Assembly (NCBI GenBank): GCA_944381055.1
Contig: CALWJQ010000064.1
Coordinates: 38,631-102,630, forward strand
Direction: 5' to 3'
Length of the DNA stretch: 64,000 nt
Source of the DNA: an uncultured Clostridia bacterium
GTDB lineage: Bacteria; Bacillota; Clostridia; Oscillospirales; Butyricicoccaceae
In this document: in pieces, positions 49,984 to 58,679 of the stretch
Numbering within the stretch: the first letter of the stretch is position 1
How the letters are laid out: the number at the start of each line of letters is the position of its first letter
Notes under the pieces: generated by a model
Told to the model about the DNA's origin: nothing
The model's database searches: none
The model's input: the letters and a program-made list of their open reading frames with translations, nothing else
Made by a program: the position numbers and the translations under genes

Positions 49984-50698
49984 CGTTCTTACCCTGTTCC
50001 CCGAGACTATCGAAGCGGTGCTGGGCAGCAGCATTATCGGCAGGGGGCGTGAAAAGGGGCTTTTGGACATTACGGCGCACAACATCCGCGACTACACGCC
50101 GGATAAGCACGGCCGTACTGACGACTATCCTTACGGCGGCGGGCGCGGCATGGTCATGCAGTGCGAACCGCTGTACCGCTGCCTGGAAGCGGTGCGGGAC
50201 GGGGAGCCGGTACATACCGTCATGATGAGCGCGCAGGGCGCGACGTTTGATCAGCAAAAGGCGCGCGAGCTGTTGGCGCGCGGCCGGTTCATTTTGATCT
50301 GCGGCCATTACGAGGGCATTGACCGCCGCTTTATCGACCGCTGCGTCGACGAAGAAATCTCGCTGGGCGACTTTGTGCTGACGGGCGGCGAGATCGCCGC
50401 CATGGCAGTGGCCGACGCCGTGTGCCGCATGGTGCCCGGCGTGCTGGCCGAAGACGTCTGCTTTACTGACGAAAGCCATTATTCCGGGCTTTTGGAATAC
50501 CCGCAGTACACCCGGCCCGAAGAATGGAGAGGTCAGCGGGTTCCCGATATTCTGCTTTCGGGCCACCACGCCAATATCGAAAAATGGCGGCGGCGCCAGT
50601 CGCTGCTCCTGACGCGTGAACGGCGGCCCGATCTGTTTGAAAAACTCATCCTATCGCCCGAAGATCAAAAACTGCTCAAGGAGGAAGAACCATGCTGA
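49973..50698 (+). CDS. trmD: tRNA (guanine37-N1)-methyltransferase TrmD (241 aa)
   Basis: This SPOUT knotted methyltransferase modifies G37 of tRNAs. It shows DVLTLFPE, YPYGGGRGMVM, CGHYEGIDRRF, GDFVLTGGE and VPDILLSGHHANIEKWRR. Length is typical. It overlaps rimM upstream and the GNAT gene downstream by 7 bases. Confidence 0.96.
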   Translation: MKIDVLTLFPETIEAVLGSSIIGRGREKGLLDITAHNIRDYTPDKHGRTDDYPYGGGRGMVMQCEPLYRCLEAVRDGEPVHTVMMSAQGATFDQQKARELLARGRFILICGHYEGIDRRFIDRCVDEEISLGDFVLTGGEIAAMAVADAVCRMVPGVLAEDVCFTDESHYSGLLEYPQYTRPEEWRGQRVPDILLSGHHANIEKWRRRQSLLLTRERRPDLFEKLILSPEDQKLLKEEEPC

Positions 50699-51237
50699 GC
50701 CATGCCGGAACCCGTGTTTTGGAAACCCATCGTCTCGTGCTGCGCCGTTTTGAAGAAAAGGACGCCGCGGCCATGTTCGCCTGGGCGGGCGACAGCCAGG
50801 TCACCCGATTTTTGCGTTTTGCGACGCACAAAAGCGCCGAGGATTCTCTTGCCGTCCTGCGGCAGTGGCAGGAAGCGTACCGCTGCCCGGATTTTTACGA
50901 GTGGGCCATTACGGAAAAGGAGACCTCGCGCCCCGTCGGATCCATCGCTCTCAACGTCTTAAACGAGCATGACCGCAGCGGCGACGTCGGCTTTTGCCTG
51001 CTGCGCGAATGCTGGGGCCGCGGCTACATGAGCGAAGCTTTAAGCGCAGTGCTGGAGTTTGGCTTCCACACCGTCGGTTTCAACCGCATCGAAGGGGTCC
51101 ATTCCGAACGAAACCCTGCGTCGGGCGCCGTTATGCGGCGCTGCGGGATGCAGTACGAGGGCTTGTCGCGCGAGCTGTATTACAGCAACGACGGCTTTCA
51201 GGACTGCCACCGCTACGCGCGGCTCAAGTCGGACTGA
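50692..51237 (+). CDS. GNAT acetyltransferase, RimJ/RimL type (181 aa)
   Basis: It starts LETHRLVLRRFEEKDAAAMFAW and contains the acetyl-CoA binding turn GFCLLRECWGRGYMSEAL, then FNRIEGVHSERNPASGAVMRRCGM, all typical of the RimJ/RimL group that acetylates protein or small-molecule amines. The substrate is unknown. AAGGAGGAAG lies 5-8 bases before ATG, inside the end of trmD. In other Firmicutes rplS usually occupies this slot. Confidence 0.9.
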   Translation: MLSHAGTRVLETHRLVLRRFEEKDAAAMFAWAGDSQVTRFLRFATHKSAEDSLAVLRQWQEAYRCPDFYEWAITEKETSRPVGSIALNVLNEHDRSGDVGFCLLRECWGRGYMSEALSAVLEFGFHTVGFNRIEGVHSERNPASGAVMRRCGMQYEGLSRELYYSNDGFQDCHRYARLKSD

Positions 51238-51258
51238 GCCGCGTCCCCGGAAAACAAG

Positions 51259-51291
51259 AAAACAGCATGGCGTGCAGCCATGCTGTTTTTT
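51259..51291. terminator. Bidirectional terminator between the GNAT and khpA genes
   Basis: AAAACAGCATGGC and its complement form a 13-bp stem with a 5-base loop and a T run. It serves both convergent operons. Confidence 0.85.
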
Positions 51292-51312
51292 GTTTCGTGC
51301 GTTCGGATGGCC

Positions 51313-51558
51313 TCAGTCGAGAATATCGACCATGACCTTGCGCCCGTCGCGCTGCCCGTACGCCTTTACCAGCGTGCGGATTTCCTTGGCGATGCGGCCC
51401 TGGCGGCCGATCACCTTGCCCATGTCGTCGGGCGCGACGTGAAGCTGAAGGGTCAGCGTGTCGCCGGCTTCAACCTCGTTTATCGAGATGGCGTCCGGGT
51501 CTTGCACAAGGCTGCGCACAATGTATGCGAGCAGCTCTTTGACGTTGTGGTTTTCCAT
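51313..51558 (-). CDS. khpA: KH-domain RNA-binding protein KhpA/YlqC (81 aa)
   Basis: A single KH domain with the GxxG loop IGRQGRIAKEIRTLV (about 52-66). It follows rpsP by 3 bases, its usual place in Firmicutes. KhpA acts with KhpB (EloR/Jag) as an RNA-binding pair that influences cell elongation in Gram-positives. Confidence 0.93.
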   Translation of the reverse strand: MENHNVKELLAYIVRSLVQDPDAISINEVEAGDTLTLQLHVAPDDMGKVIGRQGRIAKEIRTLVKAYGQRDGRKVMVDILD

Positions 51559-51561
51559 AGA

Positions 51562-51801
51562 TTACAGAACACCGGCCTTTTTGAGCAGTCCGCGAACGGT
51601 ATCGGTGGGCTGTGCGCCGTTTTTGACCCACTGGTGCACACGTTCGGCATCCACCTTGATTTCGGCAGGATTGGTCAGGGGATTATAGGTGCCCAGCTCT
51701 TCAATGAACCGGCCGTCGCGCGGGGAACGGGAATCGGCGACGATGATGCGGTAAAACGGAGCCTTTTTAGCGCCCATTCTCTTCAGTCTGATCTTAACCA
51801 T
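51562..51801 (-). CDS. rpsP: 30S ribosomal protein S16 (79 aa)
   Basis: [36 protein letters not shown] and YNPLTNP are the S16 hallmarks. ATG at 51801 follows GGAGGTG by 6 bases; a GTG three codons upstream overlaps that site. Confidence 0.97.
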   Translation of the reverse strand: MVKIRLKRMGAKKAPFYRIIVADSRSPRDGRFIEELGTYNPLTNPAEIKVDAERVHQWVKNGAQPTDTVRGLLKKAGVL

Positions 51802-51849
51802 GCTTTTCACCTCCGTATATTTTCTCTGTATATTGCAATATGTTATTGC

Positions 51850-53184
51850 CTAAAACGGGAACCTGAACCCGCCGCGCCGCAGCTTTTTGCCGCCGCCGGC
51901 CAGCTGCTTCATCATCTTCTGCGCGGCGTCGAACTGCTTGAGCAGGCGGTTGACGTCTTCGATTTTCAGGCCGCAGCCGGCGGCGATGCGCTTTTTGCGG
52001 CTGAAATTGAGAATGTCGGGGTTGTCGCGCTCGCGCGGGGTCATGGATAAAATAATGGCTTCGGTCCGCGCCATCTGCTTTTCATCAACCTGCGCGCCGG
52101 CCAGCGCCTTGCCCGCGCCGCCGGGGAGCATGGCGGCAATTTCGCTCATGCCGCCCATGTTTTTCATCTGCTTCATCTGGTCGTAAAAATCGGTCAGCGT
52201 CAGTTTGCCCTGGCGCATCCGCTTTTCCAGATCCTGCGCTTTTTTTTCGTCAAAGGACTCCTGCGCCTTTTCAATCAGGGACATGACGTCGCCCATGCCC
52301 AGAATACGCGACGCCATGCGGTCGGGGTAAAACGGCTCGATGGCGTCGAGCTTTTCACCCATACCGCAGAACTTGATGGGCTTGCCGGTGACGGCGCGGA
52401 TCGAAAGCGCGGCGCCGCCGCGGCTGTCGCCGTCGAGCTTGGTCATGAGCACCGAGTCGATGCCCAAAGCCTCGTCAAACGCCGAGGCGGCGTTGACGGC
52501 GTCCTGCCCCGTCATGCCGTCGACAACCAGCATGATTTCGTGCGGCTTGACGGCGGCTTTGATGTTTTTCAGCTCCTGCATGAGCTGTTCGTCGATATGC
52601 AGGCGCCCCGCCGTGTCGATGAACAGCATGTCGTTGCCGTGCCGGCGGGCGTGCTCGTACGCCGCCTGGGCAATGGCGACCGGGTCGCCCTGTCCCTGCT
52701 CAAACACCGGGATGTCAAGCTTGCCGCCGACCACCTTGAGCTGCTCGATGGTCGCCGGACGGTAGACGTCGCAGGCCACGAGCAGGGGACGGCGGCTTTC
52801 GCGCTTTTTAAAGTACCCGGCCAGCTTGGCAATGTTGGTCGTTTTGCCCGCGCCCTGCAGCCCGACGAACATGATGACCGTCGGGGGCGAATTGGCCATG
52901 CGGATGCGGCTCTGGCCGCCCCCCATCAGGGCGCACAGCTCGTCGTTGACGATTTTGACAACCTGCTGGGCGGGCGACAGGCTTTCAAGAATGTCTTCGC
53001 CCACCGCCTTTTCGCTGACGCGGGCGATAAAGTCCTTGACCACGCGGAAATTGACGTCCGCTTCGAGCAGCGCCATGCGGATTTCGCGCATGGCCGCCTT
53101 GACGTCGCTTTCGGTCAGGCGCCCGCGCGAACGCAGGTTCTTGAATACCTTGTTGAGTTTTTCGGTCAGTCCTTCAAATGCCAT
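51850..53184 (-). CDS. ffh: Signal recognition particle protein Ffh (444 aa)
   Basis: It has the N domain (1-90), the G domain with G1 GLQGAGKTTN, DTAGR and TKLDGDSRGGAAL, and the C-terminal methionine-rich M domain (about 300-430) that binds 4.5S RNA and signal peptides. It acts in co-translational membrane targeting. Start shares one base with the ylxM stop (TGATG). Confidence 0.97.
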   Translation of the reverse strand: MAFEGLTEKLNKVFKNLRSRGRLTESDVKAAMREIRMALLEADVNFRVVKDFIARVSEKAVGEDILESLSPAQQVVKIVNDELCALMGGGQSRIRMANSPPTVIMFVGLQGAGKTTNIAKLAGYFKKRESRRPLLVACDVYRPATIEQLKVVGGKLDIPVFEQGQGDPVAIAQAAYEHARRHGNDMLFIDTAGRLHIDEQLMQELKNIKAAVKPHEIMLVVDGMTGQDAVNAASAFDEALGIDSVLMTKLDGDSRGGAALSIRAVTGKPIKFCGMGEKLDAIEPFYPDRMASRILGMGDVMSLIEKAQESFDEKKAQDLEKRMRQGKLTLTDFYDQMKQMKNMGGMSEIAAMLPGGAGKALAGAQVDEKQMARTEAIILSMTPRERDNPDILNFSRKKRIAAGCGLKIEDVNRLLKQFDAAQKMMKQLAGGGKKLRRGGFRFPF

Positions 53185-53552
53185 CAGTTGTCTCCCATCA
53201 GCTCGCGGGTCAGCGTCAGGATCTCCCCGACCGCCCCGGCGATTTCATAGCTTTTGACGCGGGCGTTGACCTGGTTGATATACGCGGCGTTTTCGGCGAT
53301 CTTCCGCACGCGCGCCTCGACGCCGCCGTAACGGCGCACAAGGTGCAGCCGATCCTCGGTGTCGCGCAGGATGGCCTCGGCGCGGACAATGGCGTCGCGC
53401 ACGCCCTGGCGCGAAATTTCCGCCTGCTCGGCGATTTCAGACAGTGATAAATCTTCATTATAATACAAATCGAAAAGCTCTTTTTGCTTTTCCGTCAAAA
53501 GTTCGCCGTAAAAGTCGAACAGCATCGACATGGTAAAGGTATCGCTTTTCAC
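53184..53552 (-). CDS. ylxM: YlxM-family helix-turn-helix protein (122 aa)
   Basis: FDFYGELLTEKQKELFDLYY followed by DLSLSEIAEQAEISRQGVRDAI is the conserved sigma-4-like helix-turn-helix of YlxM, which lies upstream of ffh in most Firmicutes. Start is GTG at 53552 with GGGGAT upstream. It may modulate SRP components; its role is not well defined. Confidence 0.93.
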   Translation of the reverse strand: MKSDTFTMSMLFDFYGELLTEKQKELFDLYYNEDLSLSEIAEQAEISRQGVRDAIVRAEAILRDTEDRLHLVRRYGGVEARVRKIAENAAYINQVNARVKSYEIAGAVGEILTLTRELMGDN

Positions 53553-53600
53553 AGGTCATCCCCGCTTTCTGTAAAGCCGCGACGCTTTACAACAAAAGAT

Positions 53601-53629
53601 ACTATACATGATTTCCCTGCAAAAGTCAA
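53601..53629 (-). promoter_or_regulatory. Promoter of the ylxM-ffh-rpsP-khpA operon
   Basis: TTGACT and TATAGT (each 5 of 6) are 17 bases apart on the minus strand. Confidence 0.8.
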
Positions 53630-53654
53630 GGGGGATCCGCGTGCTTTTCAGCCC

Positions 53655-53683
53655 TTGAAAAAATCGGCGGCCGCGGCTATAAT
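53655..53683 (+). promoter_or_regulatory. Promoter of lgt-folD
   Basis: TTGAAA and a perfect TATAAT are 17 bases apart, about 46 bases before lgt, divergent from the ylxM promoter. Confidence 0.85.
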
Positions 53684-53729
53684 AAGGGGTATTCCCCCTG
53701 AAAGGATGTGACGGGTTTTCCCGCACGGC

Positions 53730-54575
53730 ATGACTCACACCATCGGATTCCCCGGGCTTTTTGAAAAAGCCTTTACGCTGAACAACGAGGCGCTGGCCTT
53801 TTCCGTCGGTTCGTTTGATTTCAGCATCAAATGGTACGGCGTCATCATTGCCTTCGGTTTTATCCTGGCTGTTTTATATGTCACGCGGCGGGCGCCGCAG
53901 TTTGGCACGAGCAGCGATGAAATCATCGACATGCTTTTGTGGGCGCTGCCTGTCGGCATTGTCGGGGCACGGCTCTATTTTGTCTTCAACAAATGGGACA
54001 ATTACAGCGAGCACCCCGGGGACATTATTAAGATCTGGGAAGGCGGCCTTGCAATTTACGGCGGCATTATCGCCGCATTCCTGACCGTTGCCGTCTTTTG
54101 CCGCGTGCGCAAATGCAACATGCTGGGAATGATGGACGTCGGTTCGCTCGGGCTGCTCATCGGACAGCTGGTCGGCCGCTGGGCCAACTTTGTCAACGCC
54201 GAGGCGCACGGCGGCGAAACCGATCTGCCCTGGGGCATGAGCATTGACGGCGGCGCGCCGGTGCACCCGACTTTTCTGTACGAATCGCTGTGGAACCTTG
54301 CCGGCTTTGCGCTGCTGCATTTTTATTCCAAAAAGAAGCGCGCGTTTGCCGGCGAGATCACGCTGCTGTATTTCGCCTGGTACGGCTTCGGGCGCTTTTT
54401 CATCGAAGGGCTGCGTACCGACAGCCTGTACCTGGGCCATACCGACATCCGCATTTCTCAGGCGCTGGCGCTCGTTCTGTTCCTGGGCGCCGGCGGGTGG
54501 TGGCTGTACCTGCGCCTGTCCAAAAACTATAAGCCCATTGTCAAGGAGGATATGAAAAATGCCGACAATCATTGA
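53730..54575 (+). CDS. lgt: Prolipoprotein diacylglyceryl transferase (281 aa)
   Basis: This membrane enzyme with about seven segments attaches diacylglycerol to lipobox cysteines. It shows [13 protein letters not shown], the Lgt signature [14 protein letters not shown] (about 150-163) and [10 protein letters not shown]. The many lipoproteins in this window depend on it. The ribosome binding site is weak: AAAGGATG lies 25 bases upstream. Confidence 0.95.
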   Translation: MTHTIGFPGLFEKAFTLNNEALAFSVGSFDFSIKWYGVIIAFGFILAVLYVTRRAPQFGTSSDEIIDMLLWALPVGIVGARLYFVFNKWDNYSEHPGDIIKIWEGGLAIYGGIIAAFLTVAVFCRVRKCNMLGMMDVGSLGLLIGQLVGRWANFVNAEAHGGETDLPWGMSIDGGAPVHPTFLYESLWNLAGFALLHFYSKKKRAFAGEITLLYFAWYGFGRFFIEGLRTDSLYLGHTDIRISQALALVLFLGAGGWWLYLRLSKNYKPIVKEDMKNADNH

Positions 54576-55413
54576 TGGAAAGACCACTGCCAAAAAGCTG
54601 CGCGAAAGCGTCCTGCACCAGACCGAGCAGCTCAAAGCCCAGGGCGTGGTGCCCGGGCTGGCCGTCATTTTGGTGGGCGACGACCCGGCGTCGCAGATTT
54701 ACGTCCGCAATAAGGAAAAGGCGTGCGCCGACTGCGGGTTTTACAGCGAAAAGCACGCGCTGCCCGCGTCAACGACCGAAGAAGAGCTGCTGGCGCTTAT
54801 TGACAGGCTTAACCGCGACGATCGCATCAGCGGCATTTTGTGCCAGCTGCCTGTGCCCGGGCACATTGACGAGCAAAAGGTCATTCTGGCCATTGACCCC
54901 AAAAAGGATGTCGACGCCTTCCACCCCCAGAACGTCGGCCGCATCATGACGGGCGACATTCTGTTTGCGCCGTGTACGCCAGCCGGCGTCATGACGCTGC
55001 TCGACACCTACGGAATCGATCCCAAAGGCAAAAAATGCGTCGTCGTCGGGCGGTCCAACATCGTCGGCAAGCCGCAGGCCATGCTGCTGCTGCACCGCCA
55101 CGGCACGGTGACCATCTGCCATTCGCGCACCGTCGACCTGCCGGCTGAAACCCGCCAGGCCGATATTCTGGTCGCCGCCATCGGCAAGCCCAAGTTCATC
55201 ACCGCCGACATGGTCAAAGAAGGGGCCGTCGTCATCGACGTCGGCATGGATCGCGACGAAAACGGCAAACTGTGCGGCGACGTGGACTATGACAACGTCG
55301 CGCCCAAGTGCTCGTTCATCACGCCGGTGCCCGGCGGCGTCGGACCCATGACCATCGCTACGCTGATGCAGAACACCCTGCTGGCCGCCAAGCTGCAGCA
55401 CGGCCTGCAATAA
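54559..55413 (+). CDS. folD: Methylenetetrahydrofolate dehydrogenase/cyclohydrolase FolD (284 aa)
   Basis: FolD interconverts methylene-, methenyl- and formyl-tetrahydrofolate in the cytosol. It shows [18 protein letters not shown] with the catalytic lysine, [21 protein letters not shown], the NADP loop [11 protein letters not shown] and [11 protein letters not shown]. It overlaps lgt by 17 bases, with AAGGAGG inside lgt. Confidence 0.96.
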   Translation: MPTIIDGKTTAKKLRESVLHQTEQLKAQGVVPGLAVILVGDDPASQIYVRNKEKACADCGFYSEKHALPASTTEEELLALIDRLNRDDRISGILCQLPVPGHIDEQKVILAIDPKKDVDAFHPQNVGRIMTGDILFAPCTPAGVMTLLDTYGIDPKGKKCVVVGRSNIVGKPQAMLLLHRHGTVTICHSRTVDLPAETRQADILVAAIGKPKFITADMVKEGAVVIDVGMDRDENGKLCGDVDYDNVAPKCSFITPVPGGVGPMTIATLMQNTLLAAKLQHGLQ

Positions 55414-55430
55414 ACGCCATCCTGCGCATT

Positions 55431-55466
55431 CAGCGGCAGATCCCGCAGGATCTGCCGCTGTTTTTT
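55431..55466 (+). terminator. Terminator of lgt-folD
   Basis: CAGCGGCAGATCC and its complement form a 13-bp stem with a CGCA loop and six T residues. Confidence 0.9.
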
Positions 55467-55616
55467 GCGGCTTTTATCCAAAGGGTGCGGCAGGGTCAAA
55501 AAGATGGAAAAAAGTATTGATTTCATCGGCTTTTCGCGGTAATCTATATAAGAGCATATTTCCTGTGCGGCCGGAACGGCTGTACAGGCGGCTGTTTTGC
55601 GAAAGGAGCAGGGAAA

Positions 55617-56168
55617 ATGGAGATCAAACTGGGTGAAAAGCTCAGAAAGGTCCGCAAGGAAAGAGGCATGAGCATCGCCGCGCTGGCAGAAAAAGCAGGC
55701 GTCAGCCCGGGAATGATCAGTCAAATCGAGCGCAACACCACGGTTCCGTCCATTTTGCTGTTTGCCAAGATCGCCAAAGCGCTGGATGAAAACATTTCGT
55801 ATTTTCTCGACGAAGAGCAGCCGCGCGAGCGGGTGTCCCTCATCCGATCGGGCGCGCACCGCGTGGTCAGCGGGACGGGGAATGAGTACCATCTGCTGAC
55901 CCTGAACCCGGATCGGCAGATCGAAATGTACAAGGTCATTTTTAAAAAGAGCCGCGACGACCACGGCTGTCTGGCCGTGCACGAAGGGGCGGAGTGCGGC
56001 TTTCTGCTGTCGGGGCACCTGCGGATCCTGACGAGCGAAGGCGAATACGACATGCTGCCCGGGGACAGCATTTATTTTGAAAGCACGCTGCCGCACCGCA
56101 TCGTCAACGTCAATGAAGACGGCGCCGACTGTGTCGCCATCTGGGCGCAGACCCCGTTTACATGGTAA
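55617..56168 (+). CDS. XRE-family regulator with C-terminal cupin domain (183 aa)
   Basis: An N-terminal XRE helix-turn-helix (about 8-62: LRKVRKERGMSIAALAEKAG, SPGMISQIERN) is fused to a C-terminal cupin barrel (about 105-175) with SGHLRILTSEGEYDMLPGDSIYFES and LPHRIVN. Such regulators sense small molecules through the cupin. AAAGGAG lies 8-9 bases before ATG. It overlaps nothing upstream, ends 14 bases before a serine-hydrolase-like lipoprotein gene and probably shares its mRNA. Confidence 0.9.
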   Translation: MEIKLGEKLRKVRKERGMSIAALAEKAGVSPGMISQIERNTTVPSILLFAKIAKALDENISYFLDEEQPRERVSLIRSGAHRVVSGTGNEYHLLTLNPDRQIEMYKVIFKKSRDDHGCLAVHEGAECGFLLSGHLRILTSEGEYDMLPGDSIYFESTLPHRIVNVNEDGADCVAIWAQTPFTW

Positions 56169-56182
56169 AAGGAGAAAACCGG

Positions 56183-57298
56183 ATGAAACAGAAACTTTCC
56201 CTGCTGCTGGCCGCTTTGCTGCTGGTTTCTGCCCTGACGGCCTGCAATGCGCAGACGTCGGCGGTATCGCCTTTCCGCAAGCTGCGGGACGACGCGCTGG
56301 CACAGTCTGTCGGGCAGGCGGCGCAGGCTTTTTATGATGAGCGGCAGCCGGTCGGGCTGTCGGTCGGCGTCATCCGCGACGGGCGGGTTCAGTTTTTTAA
56401 CTACGGCGTCAAAAGCGCGGGCGGCGAAGCGGTGACTGAAAATACCCGGTTCGAACTGGGGGATGTTTCACAGGCCCTGGCGGGCGTTGTGCTGGGCACG
56501 CTGAGCAGTGTGGAAACGCTCAACATCCGGACGACCAACACCGTGCAGGAGTTCATGCCCTATTTTGAACTACCGGACTACGACGGCGAGCCCATCCAGT
56601 GGTGGCATCTGGCCGCCCATGTTTCGGGGCTGCCCGCGCTGCCCGACAATTTCGTGCCGGAAGGCGATAATCCCTTTGCCGGGTACTCGGCCGCCAGCCT
56701 GCGCCAGTACCTGTCGCAGGCCGAGCTGCTGTCCGAGCCGGGCAGCGAATACCTGTATTCCGAACTCGGCGCAGGATTTTTGGGCTATGCCCTGTCTTAC
56801 GCCATGCGTTCGCCCTATGAGTACCTGCTGCAGGCGCGGGTCATCTGGCCGCTCGGCATGTCGAACACGTCAATCTTCCTGACCGAAGAGCAGGAAGAGG
56901 TGCGCGCCATGCCGCACGACGCGTCGGGCCAGCCGGTCAGCCAGTGGGATTATGCCGCCCTGCAGTCGGCCGGCGGGGTTAAGAGCACGGCCTATGACCT
57001 GATGCTGTATCTGGCGGCCAACATGGGGCAGATCCCCGTCGAGGCAGAGACGCTGACGCTGGGAATGCAGGAAGCGCAGAAAGTCTGGTTTGACGACGGC
57101 GAAAATACCGTCGGCCTGGGCCTGCGGCACGGGCAGGCCGGCGGCAGGCCGGTGCTGTGGCAGAGCGGCATAACCGGCGGTTACGGCAGCTATATCGGGT
57201 TTGTGCCCGAGACGGGCACGGGAGTGGCCGTTTTGTGCAACAGCGCCGTCGATGTGCAGGAGCTCGGTGCGCAGATCCTTTCACTGATGCAGGAATGA
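56183..57298 (+). CDS. Serine-hydrolase-like lipoprotein lacking the catalytic Ser and Lys (371 aa)
   Basis: A lipobox LTAC places the lipid anchor at Cys21. The fold matches class C beta-lactamase/penicillin-binding relatives: FELGDVSQALAG aligns with the usual FxxGSVxKxFT, WWHLAAHVSGLP with the HLLxHTSGLP segment, and SAGGVKSTAYDL with PAGGLxSTAxDL. The nucleophile and base of SxxK are Asp94 and Gln97; YxN is Tyr192-Ser-Glu194 and the HxG position is Gln327. It is therefore very likely a pseudoenzyme, perhaps binding peptidoglycan peptides. ATG at 56183 follows GGAG by 8 bases; an ATG at 56162 overlaps the regulator gene. Confidence 0.8.
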   Translation: MKQKLSLLLAALLLVSALTACNAQTSAVSPFRKLRDDALAQSVGQAAQAFYDERQPVGLSVGVIRDGRVQFFNYGVKSAGGEAVTENTRFELGDVSQALAGVVLGTLSSVETLNIRTTNTVQEFMPYFELPDYDGEPIQWWHLAAHVSGLPALPDNFVPEGDNPFAGYSAASLRQYLSQAELLSEPGSEYLYSELGAGFLGYALSYAMRSPYEYLLQARVIWPLGMSNTSIFLTEEQEEVRAMPHDASGQPVSQWDYAALQSAGGVKSTAYDLMLYLAANMGQIPVEAETLTLGMQEAQKVWFDDGENTVGLGLRHGQAGGRPVLWQSGITGGYGSYIGFVPETGTGVAVLCNSAVDVQELGAQILSLMQE

Positions 57299-57331
57299 CA
57301 ACGTATCAATATATTTAGGGAGGAACCGTTT

Positions 57332-58489
57332 ATGGATCTCAAGTACTACAACTCGTATGCCGAAGTCGATCTTGACGCCATACGGGACAACTTTGCCAAA
57401 GTACAGGCGCATATCGGCCCCAACCAGGGCCAGATCCCTGTCATTAAGGGCAATGCCTATGGCATGGGCACGCTGCCCATCGCCCGCACCATGATCGAGG
57501 ACTGCGGGGTCGGCATCGTGGGCAATGCTCAGATTGTCGAAGCGGCCCAGATCCGCGAAGCCGGCTACAAAGATGTTGACATCCTTATCATGGGCGGCGC
57601 ACCGTTCCACGCCATTCCCTACGCCGTGACCTACCGCCTGCAGCTGCCGCTGTTTAACAAAGAAAGCGTGCTTGCGCTGTCCAAAGCGGCGCGCGATCAG
57701 GGCGTTTCGCGCGTCGAAGCGCAGATCAAGGTCGAAACCGGCCTCAACCGCATCGGCGCCCGCCCGGGGCAGCAGCTGGCCGAGCTGCTCGACTGCATCC
57801 GCGAATGCGGCAATATCGAAATCGTCGGCTGCTTTACCCACTTCTCGACGTCGACGGCGTACAATGACCCCTTTACACTGGAACAGTACGGGCGGTTTGA
57901 AGAGGGCGTCGCGCAGATCAAGGCGGCGGGCTGGACCAATATGCGTTATATCCACTGCGCCAATACGGGTGCGACCGTGTGGCTTGAAAAGGCCAGGGAG
58001 CTGTGCACCCACGTCCGCAACGGCAGCCTGTATCTGGGTTACAGCTCGATGGACGATTATTCCAACCCCCTCAACGTCAAAGAGCCTTTCTCGTGGCGCG
58101 CCTTTATCACCAACATCCATGAAATCGGCCCGGGAGAAAGCGTTGGCTACAACCGCTATTTCAAGGCTGACAAGCCGACGACGGTCGGCACGGTCAGCGT
58201 TGGCTACGGCGACGGCTTCTACCGTCCGCTGGCCATGAACTTCGGCCCTGTGCTGGTCAACGACACCCGCACCCGTTACCTCGGCATCTGCATGGATCAG
58301 ACCTTTGTCGACCTTACCGGCATCGACTGCAAGCTGGGCGACGAAGTCACCATTTTCGGCTATTCCAAGGGCGGCGAACTGCTGTCGGCCTTTGAACTCG
58401 AGCGTTTCACCGGTCAAAGCTTTGTCTACCCCATCTGCAGCCTGAACCACCGTGTGCTGCGCGTTTACAAGGGCGAAAAAAACAAATAA
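57332..58489 (+). CDS. alr: Alanine racemase family protein (385 aa)
   Basis: This fold-type III PLP racemase has a TIM barrel then a beta domain. The PLP lysine is Lys39 in PVIKGNAYGMG (the usual motif is VVKANAYGHG, so two positions differ). VETGLNRIG, the phosphate-site region and GYGDGFYRP with the catalytic Tyr region are present, then CMDQTFVDLT in the beta domain. Alanine is the likely substrate, though related clostridial enzymes racemise serine or other residues. GGGAGGAACC precedes ATG. It follows the lipoprotein gene by 33 bases. Confidence 0.85.
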   Translation: MDLKYYNSYAEVDLDAIRDNFAKVQAHIGPNQGQIPVIKGNAYGMGTLPIARTMIEDCGVGIVGNAQIVEAAQIREAGYKDVDILIMGGAPFHAIPYAVTYRLQLPLFNKESVLALSKAARDQGVSRVEAQIKVETGLNRIGARPGQQLAELLDCIRECGNIEIVGCFTHFSTSTAYNDPFTLEQYGRFEEGVAQIKAAGWTNMRYIHCANTGATVWLEKARELCTHVRNGSLYLGYSSMDDYSNPLNVKEPFSWRAFITNIHEIGPGESVGYNRYFKADKPTTVGTVSVGYGDGFYRPLAMNFGPVLVNDTRTRYLGICMDQTFVDLTGIDCKLGDEVTIFGYSKGGELLSAFELERFTGQSFVYPICSLNHRVLRVYKGEKNK

Positions 58490-58505
58490 CGTCTGAAAAA
58501 CACAG

Positions 58506-58535
58506 AAAAAGGGACGCCGCCGGCGTCCCTTTTTT
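58506..58535 (+). terminator. Terminator of the XRE/lipoprotein/alr unit
   Basis: AAAAAGGGACGCC and its complement form a 13-bp stem with a 3-base loop and a T run. Confidence 0.9.
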
Positions 58536-58619
58536 GAGCGCAGGGCTCACATCCCTGGCGGGATCGGCTGTGTTGCAGGCGGCTGGCCGCGCAACTGGTC
58601 GAAAAAGGGCGTTTTTCTA

Positions 58620-58648
58620 TTCCAAACAGCCGGCAAATGTGGTATACT
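58620..58648 (+). promoter_or_regulatory. Likely promoter of rlmB
   Basis: TATACT (58643-58648) lies 31 bases before rlmB; its -35, TTCCAA at 17-base spacing, is weak. Confidence 0.45.
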
Positions 58649-58679
58649 GAAATTATTCGTCGGACAGGAGGAGTATCCG

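Noticed and set aside
56183..57298. Serine-hydrolase-like lipoprotein as an active class C beta-lactamase
   Set aside because: Catalytic Ser and Lys are replaced by Asp and Gln, and the YxN and HxG motifs are altered.
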